Positions 23,952-37,300 of a stretch of 64,000 nt of DNA are shown here, in pieces; position 1 is the first letter of the stretch, and every line of letters begins with the position of its first letter. Source of the DNA: Rhododendron vialii (taxonomy: Eukaryota; Streptophyta; Magnoliopsida; Ericales; Ericaceae); NCBI RefSeq assembly GCF_030253575.1, contig NC_080567.1, positions 33,323,501-33,387,500 of the forward strand. The letters run 5' to 3'. Below the pieces are notes generated by a model. That model was not told the DNA's origin and did not search any database. It saw only the letters and a program-made list of their open reading frames with translations. The position numbers and the translations under genes are program-made.

Positions 23952-26115
23952 GAAACCAGGGTTCCGTTTCACTCTCCTCGAGCTTTATTCGCTCCAGAAG
24001 CTCCGGAGAACGTCGAAAGCATCTGAGCCTATTCACAATGCAGTGACCTTTAATTCATATTGTATTATTGTTACGTTTTCCATTTTCCGACCAATAATGG
24101 TAAAAACTTTGTAAGATGAACAACAAAGTACAAACAGAGATACAAAAGTAGACATAAGCAGGCCTTAACAGGCTTATTTCGTCAAGGATTTGAGTTTGGA
24201 ATTCAAATCAGTCTAGCTTTCTTGTGGGTTCTGGGTGGAGAGGTCAAATCTTTGTACGGGAAAAAAGGTGATTGTATCTCTGTTCCTGTGCAGTTTCAGC
24301 GGTAAGATTGCACAAATTCGAGTGCTGAAATTGCACGGAAACAGATGTTTTGGTACTAGTGATCAGGCCCCGTAAAGTTTAGAGACTACAGTTGATATTA
24401 GAAGGCACGTCAATTTACTTTCTTTCTTTTTCTTTTAAACCTGACAATTGGGGTTTTAAACTCGTTTTAATCTGACTTTTTGAGGTTAAGTCGAATGGTA
24501 ATTTTGGATCATGTTCAATTGAATCCTAATCTAGATATCTGTTAACGTTTGCTGGTGAATATAATGATATTGACAGATTATTTCACTGAATAAGCTTTTC
24601 TTGTCAATTAATAAGACAATATTTACAAGTAGAATGAAATAACAACAGTAAATCAAACTACTTCTCCCTAACTTTTTTGTATGTGGTAGTGAATTATTTG
24701 GTAAGATCAACAAAAATCAAAGGGGAAGTCTACTCACTCCCACTTTTATAACCAAATCTACAACTGGATTCGTCACATTAGCATATGAGAGCAATTATTT
24801 TGATAATTGAAAACGTTCATAACATGTAAAAAATAATAATAATGTCAAATTTCATGTTTATCGGATGTTGATAATGCATTAAGATAAATATGTTCTGATC
24901 ATGCATCTAGCGATCTTAGATTAACATGAATTTCGGCGTGCTCAATATTTTCGACGTGCTCTATAAGATGTTTTGATTATCAAAATAATGGAGTCATACG
25001 TTAATGTATAAAATCGATTGTAAGTTTATAGTTTATATAACAACAGAGTGAGTGAAAATCGACTTTTCCAAATTCAAATGTGCCACACTTTATTTGGTTT
25101 TGAGAAATTTTTTTGATGTAAAGAGTGATACTAATAAGTAAGAGCATCCATAGTGCAATGACCAAAACTAAATGTTTGTTAAAGTTAGCAATGTTTCCTA
25201 AAAAAAGTGTTCACAGTGGCAAAACCAAACTTAACAACCTCAAAGCAACTCATCAAATTTTGGCCCTTGGATAATCAGAACTAGCAACTTTTTGCCAATA
25301 ACCAAAACTCTCTCTCTCTCAACAATGTTTTTTTAATGTTTCTAAAAAAACATTTTTAAAAGAAGTTTTTTTTATTTACAAAAACAGTTAAACTGGTTTT
25401 AAAAAAACAATTTTTGAAAAAAAGACAGATTTTAAAACTTTTTCGGAAAAAGGTTTTTTTCAAAATAAATGTTTTCAAAAAATTATTTTCTATTTCTAAC
25501 AACCTATTTTTATTAGTTTGAAAATTATTTTAAAAAATTGTTTTATATGGTTTTTACAAGTTGAAAAGGTGATGTGACAAATTTTGATTATTCAATATTG
25601 ATTATGTCGTGGATATCTACATTGCTAATTTTAGCAACCCCTTAAATATATAATCACCTTTGTTAACTTTAACAATATCTTAAATGAATAATCAAAAGGT
25701 GATGTGATAATTTTTGATTATTCAATTTTTGATTAATATACCTCTAAAAAGATATAGACAGAGAAAGTGCAAAGAGTAAATTTTTTTCTCAACAAACGTG
25801 TAAAGTGTATGTTTTTATGTTTGGCATCAATTTTTTGTTTGCCTGAAATGGGAAAAAATTTCTTTCCTTTTCTTCTGTGCAAAATAATATACTCATGAGA
25901 AAGATTAGTCCACATGCCCAAAACAGGAGAACGGAGAACCATTCCACCCTCAAACCCTAGAGCAAGAGTGCAAGACTCCTCTCTCTCTCTCTCTCTCTCC
26001 GAAAATTCCAAGTGGATCGAAGACCTCATCAATTTCTCCGAAAACACAACCAACACATCAATCAAAATCTCAATCTCCCCCAAAACCACAGCCAACCCGC
26101 CAACCAAAACCTCAA
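23952..26115. other. FAAH 3' flank, AT-rich repeat-like stretch, leader of the next gene
   Basis: 23952-24120 is the likely FAAH 3' UTR. About 25140-25740 starts AGAGCATCCATAGTGCAATG, a common beginning of plant MITE-type repeats, and carries two GGTGATGTGA(C/T)AA segments followed by TTTTTGATTATTCAAT-like sequence; it is probably a decayed element. A CT run at 25979-26000 lies in the presumed leader of the following gene. Confidence 0.5.
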
Positions 26116-26610
26116 ATGGCATTGACAATTCATCTCCTTCACCCTCAAATCCCCCCATACCCATTTAACTTCCAAACCCATCCCTTCGCCCATCTCAGAA
26201 GCAGAGCCAAACCCCCAAAAATCTCATGCACAAAAACCTCTAAAAGTTCTGATGTTTCGTCAGAGCTGTTAGCCAAAGAGGTGGAGAAGATAAACACCCA
26301 GCTGGCCCAGAGAGAGGAGGCCATGAAGAAGAGCAGAAACCTCTTGTTCAGTGAGCTCTCCAAGTACCTTGGGTTGAGAACAGAGGAATTGAAGCTGAGG
26401 TTGAGGGAAATGGAGGAAGAGGACAAGTGGGTTTTGGTTAGGGGGTTTGTTTCAGAGTGGGGTGTGGATTTTCATCCCTTGTCTGCAAGGTCTGTTAAGG
26501 AAATGGTTGAAGAACACCTTACTGAAGACAACCCCCCACCGCCTCCAGTTGCTTCTACGTCTTCTACGTCGGATTTTTTTCCTGGGTTGAAGAAAATGAT
26601 TGGGTTTTGA
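26116..26610 (+). CDS. Small coiled-coil protein, probably plastid-targeted
   Basis: A single exon of 164 codons. The first ~45 residues are rich in Pro, His, Ser and Arg and poor in acidic residues, ending near KISC, as expected of a chloroplast transit peptide. Residues ~50-115 are charged and predicted helical (SELLAKEVEKINTQLAQREE, then the ELSKYLGLRTEELKLRLREM type). They are followed by a conserved-looking block, VLVRGFVSEWGVDFHPLSAR, and a Pro/Ser-rich tail. No membrane segment or enzyme motif is visible. I do not recognise the family with certainty. Size, targeting and layout make plastid-nucleoid proteins such as pTAC7/PAP12 worth comparing, but that is a guess. GC is higher than in the surrounding spacer, which supports a real gene. 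Confidence 0.75.
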   Translation: MALTIHLLHPQIPPYPFNFQTHPFAHLRSRAKPPKISCTKTSKSSDVSSELLAKEVEKINTQLAQREEAMKKSRNLLFSELSKYLGLRTEELKLRLREMEEEDKWVLVRGFVSEWGVDFHPLSARSVKEMVEEHLTEDNPPPPPVASTSSTSDFFPGLKKMIGF

Positions 26611-28495
26611 CCCAACGAATGGAGAATGAGAGGAATTCGTGTTGATTTTTGTAAGACTAGAGATTTCTTGAGATTTGTAATTGGTACAATTTTTTTGCTT
26701 CATGTATGTTTGCATATAATTTAGGTATGCATTCAATATGAAATGGCCTATTCCATACATAACTTCAGTAGGTTTGTGTAGAGCTAGCGCTGGGGCTGGG
26801 GGTGATTTCAATCTTGTATGCTCCTTATGTTGTTAAGGAGATTAAAAGCTGATACAATACAGTAAAGAATAGCTCTTGAAGATGGTTTGATTGCAATCCT
26901 TGTACTAATCGTTTTCATTTCCGTCTATGCCAGCAATGTGGGATGCACATGGTTGCCTAGTCGTTGAAATGTTGCAATAGTCCTGGAACAAAATGTATGC
27001 TGGATTTAGTTTGTTTAGAGTTTCTCAACTAGATGATTATATTTTCAATATTGCATCTTTTCATGGCTAGATGATTTGCCTTCTAATGCTTGCATTTTCT
27101 GTTACTTATGCCTATTAATCGATCGATTGGTTTGTTGGTCTATCTATTTTGTTGCTTACCATTTACATCGAGATAAAACAGACATTGGCATCATTTGTCA
27201 ATCACCTTAATTTCCTTAGCTCTTCTTTCATGTTATTTGCATGGCATTCTATGGTCTTAATTGCGTTGGTTTGTGTTGCTCATATCTCATGCCTATGTAA
27301 GGCATCCTCATACATAAAACATAGCTCAAGGCTCATTAAATAGCATTTCGCCTCATACTTCAACCCTTGTTTGACAACCCAAATAATTTAGCTCTTGGCA
27401 ACTCTTGGATATGTTTCTGCTAACTGCAAGTAAATGTCAAAATTTGTGAGGTAGATTCATGAGGATTGAGGAGAGAATGTATTTATGAGTAATGTCACTG
27501 TAGAAGATTGTCTGCTTGGGAAATAGATAAGTACATGGAATGAACTTAATGTTGAACCATTCAAAAGTGTTTATGAGTCACGTCAGTATTCCTAGACTAA
27601 TATTAAGAAGATTGGGATCCTGATACTCCAACCATGCCACTTTCTTGGATTCAGATAATAACTTAGACTACATGAGATGCTAGAACTTGGCATATTTAAT
27701 CAAATCCACTTTCTTTCATTCTTTGTGTTCTTGTAAAGGGTGTGCCCTATTGATGTTGAAGGTGTAGGAGTGTTTAGCTAGAATATCCTGGGGTACGTTG
27801 TTTTTTGGATGATAAAGTTGTCAGTTGAGGGGCGACAACATAAACCAGCTTCCTCTGGTAAAAGTAAGAGAGGATACAGATGGAAAAATCATAGGGAATG
27901 CTTAAAGAGAAACACAAAGTCAAGCCGAGTTGAGATTTGAGGCCCGAGATAGTGCAAAGGAGAAGGGGTGGAAAGTGTGTTCAATCCAGGTTTTGAGGTT
28001 GTTATCACACAATTCCATTTCTGAAATCGAAGTTGAGCTCTGAAGTGTTTGTATTTTGGTTTGAGGGAAAACAAAAGAAAGAAGGCAAAACCATTTGCTC
28101 TGGGTTTTGGCTTTTTTCCCCCAGTTATATGGGTTGGAAACTTGGAAGAACAAACCATCGTAACTGGTATGCCCAAAATCTATGCTAAGTTTCAACACAG
28201 ATCTTTCCAGCTACACGGATCCTTTTTTCAGTTGGGTGTGTATTTCATCATCGTGTTTGTTAGTCATTTCCTCAAAAGGTTTTTCATTAACTCGTTCCTG
28301 ATGAGCACTGCTGGTTACTACTGTATGATTTACTAAATGAACTCTTGGAATCTTCTGAAGATTATGATTGATCGGCCTGAGAATATTTCGTTGCCATTGC
28401 TTTGTAAGTCAAAGATTGGATGTGGGCAAGCCCCTGGTAGTTTGTGTTCTTTCTTTCACGTAATTCTTAAATCGTACCATATTTGGGTCCTGCAG
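26611..28495. other. 3' flank and spacer
   Basis: The first ~250 bases probably include the 3' UTR of the small plastid protein gene. The rest is AT-rich with only short frames on both strands, none with recognisable features. Confidence 0.5.
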
Positions 28496-29023
28496 GTATC
28501 CAAGCACTGGGGAGTGGGGTACATACCAACTTATTTGTGGCTGATGGGGTTTGTATGAGGTTCCTCCTGGAGTAATCAATTACAATGTGAGCTCATTTTC
28601 CTTCTTGTATGGCACTCGATATCTATAATGTTTATCATGTGATATCTTCATCTCTATTGATATTGCCTAAGTAACAACGTTGTCATGTTTCCTCAGCCGA
28701 ACCTGGATGGTTTGAGGTCTGAAATTCCACGTGCAGCTTGGGGTCGTGTATTTGAAGGCAAAGGCTTCTGTGCAGAAATGGATGAAAGCCATATATTTCG
28801 CCCAAGTTCATTCCTGGAGATTATTTTCCTTCTAAGTGAAGTCTTTTTCTGTATGTCTCTTATTCAAGAGTTAGGTTTTCTACGTAAGATCTGGTTGTTG
28901 CTCTGGAGCAACAAAGACCGATACTTGTATATGCCACTTTGTTTTTGGCTTACAATCCATATGCCTAAATTTTGGGTCAACTGTATTTTGTACCTCTTCT
29001 TCTGGATTAGGGTTATAGGATGA
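28496..29023 (+). pseudogene. Unrecognised gene fragment: two spliceable exons with an in-frame stop
   Basis: An acceptor (TGCAG) precedes 28496-28586, which reads YPSTGEWGTYQLICG, a TGA at 28542-28544, then WGLYEVPPGVINYN. A GT-AG intron (28587-28696) joins it in phase to 28697 onward, reading PNLDGLRSEIPRAAWGRVFE and then GKGFCAEMDESHIFRP. Codon choice, the aromatic/Pro/Gly pattern and the clean in-phase intron suggest a once-real conserved gene. Residues after SHIFRP are hydrophobic and may be read-through. I do not recognise the family. The TGA makes a pseudogene likely, unless splicing avoids it. Confidence 0.45.
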
Positions 29024-30523
29024 AGTTCTTGTAAGCAATTGTCCTGAGTTCATGAAGAAACAATTTCAAATTAATGGTAGATGATATCCTTGTTTATTTG
29101 ATGGGGTTTAATAAAATTACGCATAGTTGTTAGCTAAGGCACATAATGTGAGGGTGGGATATCCTTGAATTTGTCTTCCAAAAACCTCCCAAACAACTAA
29201 AATTTGAGAGTGTGAGGATCGAGAACGGGAGCGCAGGCCATTTTGAAGAATTATGTCATCGTCGCAACAAAATGCAACATCCCTTATCCTATTACTGCTA
29301 ATGATGACTATATTTCCGAAAAAGAAGCAACAATTTTAGCATAAACTGGGAATTTCTCCAAATGTATGTCCCATAAATATAGTCAATTACGAAAAGTTAA
29401 TGCCATTTTTCCAATTGAAAATAAAGTACATGTTCGTAGAGTGAATTTTGATTCTTAGTATGGTAGTAATAAAGTATAATTGTAGATTTTTTTTGATTCT
29501 TAATATGTCAGTTTGAGTTTTGAATGAGGTTTTCGGATGATGTTTGAGTTTTGAGTGAGGTTTTCGGGTAATAAATGAAGAAAGAGTGAATGAGAAATTC
29601 TAAGCTGACTCTGCTTTTAGAGTTTTGTCTCATGGAAGCCCTTTATTGTATTTCCCTTTCGTATAGGTCTTGATGCGCATAGGCCCTGATGCGCGTGGAC
29701 AACATATTGACCATGTGCTTGATGTTGACTTGTGCTGATGTGGATATATTTTTTTACTTTTTGCATTACAAACTTTAAAATGCAATATTTTATGAGATAA
29801 AAAAATGAGTAATAGTCGAAAATAAGAAAATCAAAGTATATACTTTATTCGATACAAACTCATTTTTTTTTAAGAGAGACCCAAAGCAAAAACAGTCAAA
29901 CGGACCGGGTACCAGATCAAAACCGACCCGAAATGAGTTGGATTTGAGGTTGGTGCGTTATCTGTCACGTGAGCAATCCATTCGATTCGATGACGCCTGA
30001 AGTGAATTTGAGTGCCGTTTCCTTCACACAGTCAAATAGCCACAATTCTCTCTCTCTCAAACAAGCACTCCCTCCCTAGTCCCTTCCAATTTTTATTAGT
30101 AAAATGGTATTAATACTCTAAAAATTGATTAACTGATTTTAGAATGTATACATCAATTTTTAAAAATATCAATATCAATATCATTTACGTTTTATTATTT
30201 ATTATTTTATTTGTATCTTTTATGTTTTTCTGACTATATATCTTTTAGGGTGGAGTTTGATCAATGAAAATGGAACGCAGGAGTTCAAAATGACCACAAG
30301 TTCCTCTCTCTCTATCTCTCTCAAAAGCTCAAAACTCATCACAGGGCTTAAACGTGTGGTCACTTACCCACCTCTCTTTCACCCTTACCATATTCAACAC
30401 TCACATTTTTATCATCTTAAGCTGGATTACATTCTATAATCGAAAGCTGAATCCCTACTTTTGTAGTTTTTAGAGGAACCCACTAATGCCTTGCACCTTC
30501 CTCAACTCAGTAGTTCTACCTCC
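29024..30523. other. Spacer and likely promoter/leader of the KEA3 gene
   Basis: AT-rich, with no recognisable exon. The last ~280 bases are probably transcribed leader, with CT-rich runs near 30048 and 30306. Confidence 0.5.
30235..30242 (+). promoter_or_regulatory. Candidate TATA box of the KEA3 gene
   Basis: TATATATC in an AT-rich context, about 290 bp upstream of the chosen ATG and followed by a CT-rich leader. Assigned by motif and position only. Confidence 0.35.
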
Positions 30524-30536
30524 ATGTCCAACATGA
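30486..30536 (+). other. Upstream ORF overlapping the KEA3 start
   Basis: ATG at 30486 opens a 16-codon frame, MPCTFLNSVVLPPCPT, that ends at TGA 30534-30536. It overlaps the first KEA3 ATG (30524) and the second (30533) in another frame and stops just before a third in-frame ATG (30542). If the transcript starts upstream, it could reduce initiation or shift it to 30542. Confidence 0.4.
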
Positions 30537-33500
30537 TCACCATGTTAGACTCAATTGGTTGTTTCTTTGGTCCCAAGGTAAATTCTTTCACTTCAATCCA
30601 ATTCCTTGGCGTTTGACTGATGAGAAAAGCCGAATAAACTGAGGGGAAATCAATGGAAAATGGGTGGAAGCTTTGGTAATTTATTCATGAAACAGAAAGC
30701 TCTTACATGGTGAATTAGAGCCAATGAAGTTAAGGTCTTTATGTTCTATGAATAATCTCGGTACAGAATGTTGTTTTTGTTTATTTGATTTTGTTCCTCC
30801 ACTACCCAGCAGAGCATTATATCGTACCGTTGACCGTCTGGAAAATCATCCTGCCTTTATCTTTTATTTTTCTAATGAGAATTTGCTTCTGTTTTTCGCT
30901 ATTTTCTTCGAAAGCATAATTTAGTTTTTCTGAGCTAGAGATGTCTTGTTTCCAGGTCAGTGGATAATTAGTCCAAACCGTTATACTTATATGGTATGAG
31001 TCTATGATTCACTATGGAGAGGAGCGTGCTATATGAAAACCTTTGATTGAACGTTCCTTGCTTTGATAATTCTTGTTTCTTGGAACCAAATGACAGTCAG
31101 GATGTTAATTACTAAATTTACTGCGTTTATTTTCAGGGATATGACATTGTTACTCAGACAAGAACCAGTAGGGCCGACTCTCATGCACTTTCATATCTGT
31201 CTGGACATATTTTCTCTGCGCCTTATCCCCATCACCGTCGATTGCATCCACCATTGTCTTCTGCCCATCACAAGATTAGTCGCTGCTTTTCATATACTGC
31301 ACATGTATCCAAAGGCAGGCTCTCGTTATCTTCTTTTGTTTTGGGCGAAAGGGGATTCCAGTTTTCCAGCCGTGGACATGCTATGAAGGATAGATTCCGT
31401 ATATATGCTGCAGTTGATGTTGCCAATGGTGTTGATGTAATAAATGATTTGGGAATGGATACTTTGACATTATTAGCTGTGACTGTTATAATTGTACCGG
31501 CCTTCAAGATCATCAAGGCTAGCCCTGTAAGCACACTATCAATATTTTTTACTTTTGTTTCAGGTATCAAAGACATGCACTGACTGCAAATTTTCCGCAG
31601 AACGAGGTTGTGCACTCACATAGTGCTTTGTGTTTTTGGTGTCAATGTATATACATAGTTTCTCTTTGGGTGCTAGCTTTCATAACTTATGTGGTTCCAT
31701 AAGAGATAAGACAGATTCTGCACATGTGAACATGCTCCGGTGATCTTCTTCGTTCTTATTGGTAACTAATGCTCACTAGCTATTTGAGTTATGATTGTTA
31801 AAGTCTTGTTAAAACGGAAAACCATTTTCTTGAAACGTTAACAGACTCTCTCTACATGCTTGAATTAGTCTTTTGAACTTCAAATAAAAAGCCTTTCACG
31901 TCAGAATGTTAAAAGATCTGGCAAACAAAAAGGAAGGCTCATATAGTATATAGTTAGCACGTTGGGATATTAATTGATTTTTTGGGCTTCGCCTATCTAC
32001 TTGATTGATCTCAAAACTTTATAGAGCATGGTAACATGGAATTTTGGTAGGTTGTTTCTTTTCCGCAAGTAATAAGGTCCTTTGGTTGATGTTCAGATAC
32101 TTGGTTTCTTCTTTGCCGGAGTTGTGCTCAATCAATTTGGCCTGATAAGGAATCTTACCGACGTTAAAGTTCTATCTGAATGGGGGATCCTCTTCTTGGT
32201 AAGCAAATGACCCCTCCTCTCTCTCCTTTTTCTAGCACGACAATAATTGCCATGCTATGGTGGTTGCCCCTTTACATGCTTGAACGTGACCCTCCCTAGG
32301 TCCAAGCCAAACCTCAGATAAGTAGCTGGAAGGCCAGCATCATTTCCTTTTCTTGTTCTTGTTCTCTTTTGTATATGTATGTTGTGGATCTGGATTCTGG
32401 AATCTGTACCTATTGGTCATCATTATCAGTTTCTCATTTCAAAGTTCAAGAGAGATCGACTTTGAACCTTGTGTAATTGATTCGTAGGCGTGTAACAGGT
32501 AGATGTCAAATGTATATCGAGCAAGGCAGCCACTTTGTCATCTTCTGATTGAAGATTTACATTGCAATACAACCTTATGTCTTTAAGTCTTAAGGAAATC
32601 CTTCATGCAGCTTATTATACAAATGGAGTTATTTATATACGGGGTTGTGCAGTAACATCTGCTGGGGGATTGCTTAATTTAAAAAATTTCCTGCTTATTG
32701 GATAAAGACGGCTTCTTGGTAATGTTGGATAAAAGAAGATCCACTGCAGGGCACCCAAAGAAGTGTTATTTGAGTCTTAATTAAATCAAGTTCAATCCTC
32801 CGCTACCTAGGCTGTGTAGTTCATTGACCTGCCATTATTTCCTCTTACAAGATCTATAACAGGAAGTGCCCCGAGTGAGTGCTTGCCAAGTGATATTGAG
32901 TTCTAGAAAATCATTGTCAAAGTCGTTGTTGACATATCATGAAGTTCCTCAATTTAAACTGGCTTTGCAAGATCAATGAGTTGCTTGCATCTGACCATCC
33001 CTCTTTGAAAATTTTAAGGCATCGCACATAATTAAGGTTAGATGTCTGATTCTGCAGAAATGAAAGTTCCTTATGTTCTGTCTTGTTGCAATTCATTAGA
33101 CATATTGTTTATTTGAAGAAGCTTATGATTCTCATGTTTCACTTAGTTGACGCTTTGTCTGCTTTTTATGAACTTATGGGTACGAGATTGTGCTTGTTAA
33201 CATTCCTTTGCAGCTGTTTGAGATGGGTTTGGAGCTTTCGCTTGCACGCTTGAAAGCTCTTGCAAAATTTGCCTTTGGCATGGGATTGACTCAGGTAAAT
33301 AGATGATGGGCAATGCTCCTATTCTCGATTATGTTGTGTAGGCATACGAATCACTATTTAAGCATGTGTACTTCTATGTTTTGGGTAGCTCTTCTTCAGA
33401 TGGGTGAAACTTGAGGTCTTCTATCAAAATCAACTACACCAGTAGCTCTTCTACAGAATAGTGATGATCCCATAAATCATGAATGTGTTGATTTTTCTGC

Positions 33501-34247
33501 CTTTGTCATGTTGCAGGTTGTACTTTGCACTCTTGCTTTCACAGCGTTTGAGCTTCCCCCCAATGGCGCTATTGGAACAAAAATATTGCAGTTCCTTTTT
33601 AACTCAAGGCCTGATTTGGTGAGAAATTTTTATCACTGCCAATTATTGAAGTGGTCTGCTTCATTTTTGTGTCCTGCCATGATTTTTCTGTTGTTGCAAA
33701 TTTGGCATCTCTATTGAAATGAAACAAGTGTTGTCAACATTTAAGAATTGGTGAAGTCTGCTAAGAGATGACTTTTGATTACTTGACAACTGGATTTGCT
33801 GACTTGGCAACTGGATTTTCACTTCTTTCACTTTTAGAATACCTGGCTTATCTGTGACACCATCTTGCTTCTGTTTTTTTGTAACTCCCTTATTGCGAAT
33901 CCCCTTATTAGTGTCTGGTTGCGAGTGATGTAGGTGAACATCAGAAGCATTGATGAGGCAGTAGTGATTGGTGCTGCTCTGTCATTGTCTTCTTCAGCCT
34001 TTGTTCTGCAGGTAATTTATTCTTGATATATTTAGGTCACTTGATACACTGGTAAGTTGATTTGAATTTGCCAGGCTGCCAGCATAACTTCTTAGAGACA
34101 AGACAGTGTTCTCGCCAATTAACCCCCACAGTCAACACTGTCATCATTTTCAACATTTCATCATATTATTCCTGTAGTCTTCTTTTTTTCCTGATGTATT
34201 TCAGAGACGCACAACCCCAACACCCCCACCCCCCCTCTTCCCTCCTC

Positions 34248-34304
<57 letters not shown>

Positions 34305-37300
34305 TTTATTTTTTTTGGTTCTTATGCCTAAAAACTCCTATTATATCTCCAAGTGATAAGGTAGGAGAAATCCTGCTCGATTAAGTTGAATTTACATGTA
34401 GTACTTATTTGCTTCCCAGTCACATCCAAGTACTAACTGACCTGTTTTTATAAAAATCGTATATAGCCATTTCATGCTTACCTTGTGTAGTATATAGCTT
34501 CTTGCAGAAAAGGGTGAGCTTCCAACTAGGTTTGGCTCAGCAACATTGGGGATTCTTCTACTGCAGGTTCCACTTGATTTTGGTGTACTTGGAAATATCT
34601 TTATTATTTCTTTCAATGTCATTGGTGATGCTGTTGTTCTTCCGTTTTCTGTTTCTGTATTGAGTAGGGCTGGCATGCAAAGTTCGTCATAAGTATCAGG
34701 TCAATAATTTTTTGGATACCTGATGATTGATATTTGCAGGACATAGCAGTTGTCCCTCTTTTAGTCATACTTCCAGTGCTAGAGAGCCAGGTATGTCATA
34801 GTGATGTTCACGTTGCATATTTTCGTAAAAGCTAGAGTGAGTTTTTTAGTAGTATATGTTGATACTTAATTGTCCTTATAACTCCCATTGAAAAGGACTT
34901 TCCACCTATTACTTGCGTAAAACAAAAGAACTTGCACATTTCTATACTACGATTTTAGCCCTTACAATATATTGGTGTTTGTCTGACTATGAAGACTTAT
35001 TAGGACATAGGGATGACAACACATGTGTTTCACCTTTGACTATGATCATGTCATGGTCTGGAACTCAAATAGAGTCTATAGTGCAATGACTGTAGTTATG
35101 GTGGTTTCACTCTTTGCAGCTATATCAATGGTGCGTCTACATCTCTATGTTAGGGTCTTCCTTGTATCTTTTGCTGACATTATTTCAGCATGTTGTCTCC
35201 ATCCCCTTCCCTGTCTGGGTTTGTCAATCCTCCAGATGACTCTTCATTGTTTCAATGCAAAACTTTTTTTTTGATCGGCAAAAGAAAGTTTCATTACGAT
35301 AATTTCAATGCAAAACTTGCCGGTGCCTTTTCTGATATCTGATTTTGGGGACAGGTTATCCCAGGGTAATTTGCGATATTGTGTATTATAGGTCTCTTAG
35401 TGTGTATGCCTATAGCTTGTTAGGCTCCCAATGATCAAATTCCTACTAAGTTTCTTAGTTACTTGGACAATTAGATGCATGTATGGTTTAAAAAAAGCCA
35501 CATGGGTTCCCCATTCTTTCAAATCTGGTGCTAATATCTGAACCAGTTGATGAAATAATGAGAAAGTTTTATCTGCTTTGGCTAATGGGGTTGAAGGCCG
35601 AGCCCGCTTTGGTAATTATCCATGCCATGAGTAGCAATATACACCTTATGGTTGCACCCTAATAAAAGGTCCCCTGGTGTTCTGTCAAATTGAACTCCAT
35701 TTTATAGTCAATGCGGCAATAGTTTGGTTTATCGTGCTTCTTGATTACAGTCTAGTATTTATTTTCTTTTTTTCACACCTTGTTTCTATATTTGGCCTGT
35801 CATTTTCTGCAGAACTTGGTGGGGGAGAGTATGTTGCCAATGCTTGCTAAAGAAAGTCTGAAGGCATTAGGTGGACTAGGCCTGCTTTCACTTGGAGGAA
35901 AATACCTTCTTCGGAGAGTTTTCGAGGTCTGCATTGAATCATTTACACAAGAAAATCTCCTAGGCCTTATCGTCTTGCAATGAACACACTAAACTAAACA
36001 CTTGAATCCCAGGTGGTTGCAGAAGCAAGGAGCTCAGAAGCTTTTGTTGCTCTCTGCCTACTGACAGTTGCTGGGACTTCGCTTCTAACCCAGAAGTTGG
36101 GTTTCAGTGATACGGTTTGATAGCTCACTCTCTCGAAGACAGAAAACAGCTTATAGTGATTTTGTCCTAGTTTATTAACTCGCGTAATTGTTACCTTTGG
36201 GTTCACTTTGCAGCTTGGAGCATTTTTGGCTGGGGCATTATTAGCAGAAACAAATTTTCGAACCCAGATTGAGGCCGATATAAGGCCTTTTAGAGGCTTG
36301 CTTCTTGGATTATTTTTTGTCACTACTGGTACTTCTATTGACACGCAGGTACTTCCTCATACAATCTCTAACATTGCATTTTAATTAAGGTGCACTATAT
36401 AGTTTTTATCTCTTGGCTACAGCCGACAGTATTAGTGGTGGTAATCAGGCCTTTGTAATTTTCAATTTCTGGGTTTCTTTCACATGCTTTGAGTAGAATT
36501 TTTGGGTGAAAGTTTCACATGTCAAAACAAGGATGTATATAATGTAGGGAGATGTTTTTAATGTATTCATCCTTGTTTGCAGCTTCTTTTCCGGGAGTGG
36601 CCAAATGTACTCTCTCTTTTGGCAGGTTTGATTGTTATCAAGACCTTAATTATAACAGCAATTGGTCCCCGTGTTGGACTAACTTTACAAGAGAGTGTAA
36701 GAATAGGATTGCTTCTGTCCCAAGGGGGGGAGTTTGGATTTGTAGTTTTCTCTCTAGCAAACAGGTAAGTTTTACTAAATCGTTGTGCATGAGTGCATGT
36801 GATTTTTGCCTACTGATTCCAGTTTGGATTTATTCCTTGTAGGCTCGGAGTGCTACCACTTGAGTTGAACAAACTACTCATAATTGTTGTTGTGCTGTCA
36901 ATGGCATTGACACCCTTTCTTAATGATTTAGGAAGAACGGCTGCTGATTTTATTGGTGAAAAGTTTGATGTGGAGGAGGTAAGTCACTAAATTTTACTGT
37001 TGATCGTTGGTCTCAAGTCTTCATTGCAAATGAGAGAACTGGTTAACACTGGTCAGCCACTAATGTGTTTGGACTTTGGAGTCGATTGAGAAAGCTAATA
37101 TTTTACTACATCTAAGGCTTCCGACAACTAATGTGGTTGGTAGTTGGATTTATTTTCTAGATGGCAGGAACTTTATTAAATTAGATATCGAGAGAAAGTT
37201 GTTCTATTATCTAGTCTAATAGTAAAGCAATGCTTGACTTTTTGATATAGATAGAGAGAATATCAATTCAAGTAGCTTGAAGGTAGTTGAGCTTGCTTTA

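Noticed and set aside
26116..26610. Firm naming of the small plastid protein as pTAC7/PAP12
   Set aside because: Size and layout fit, but I cannot confirm similarity without a search, so no gene symbol is given.
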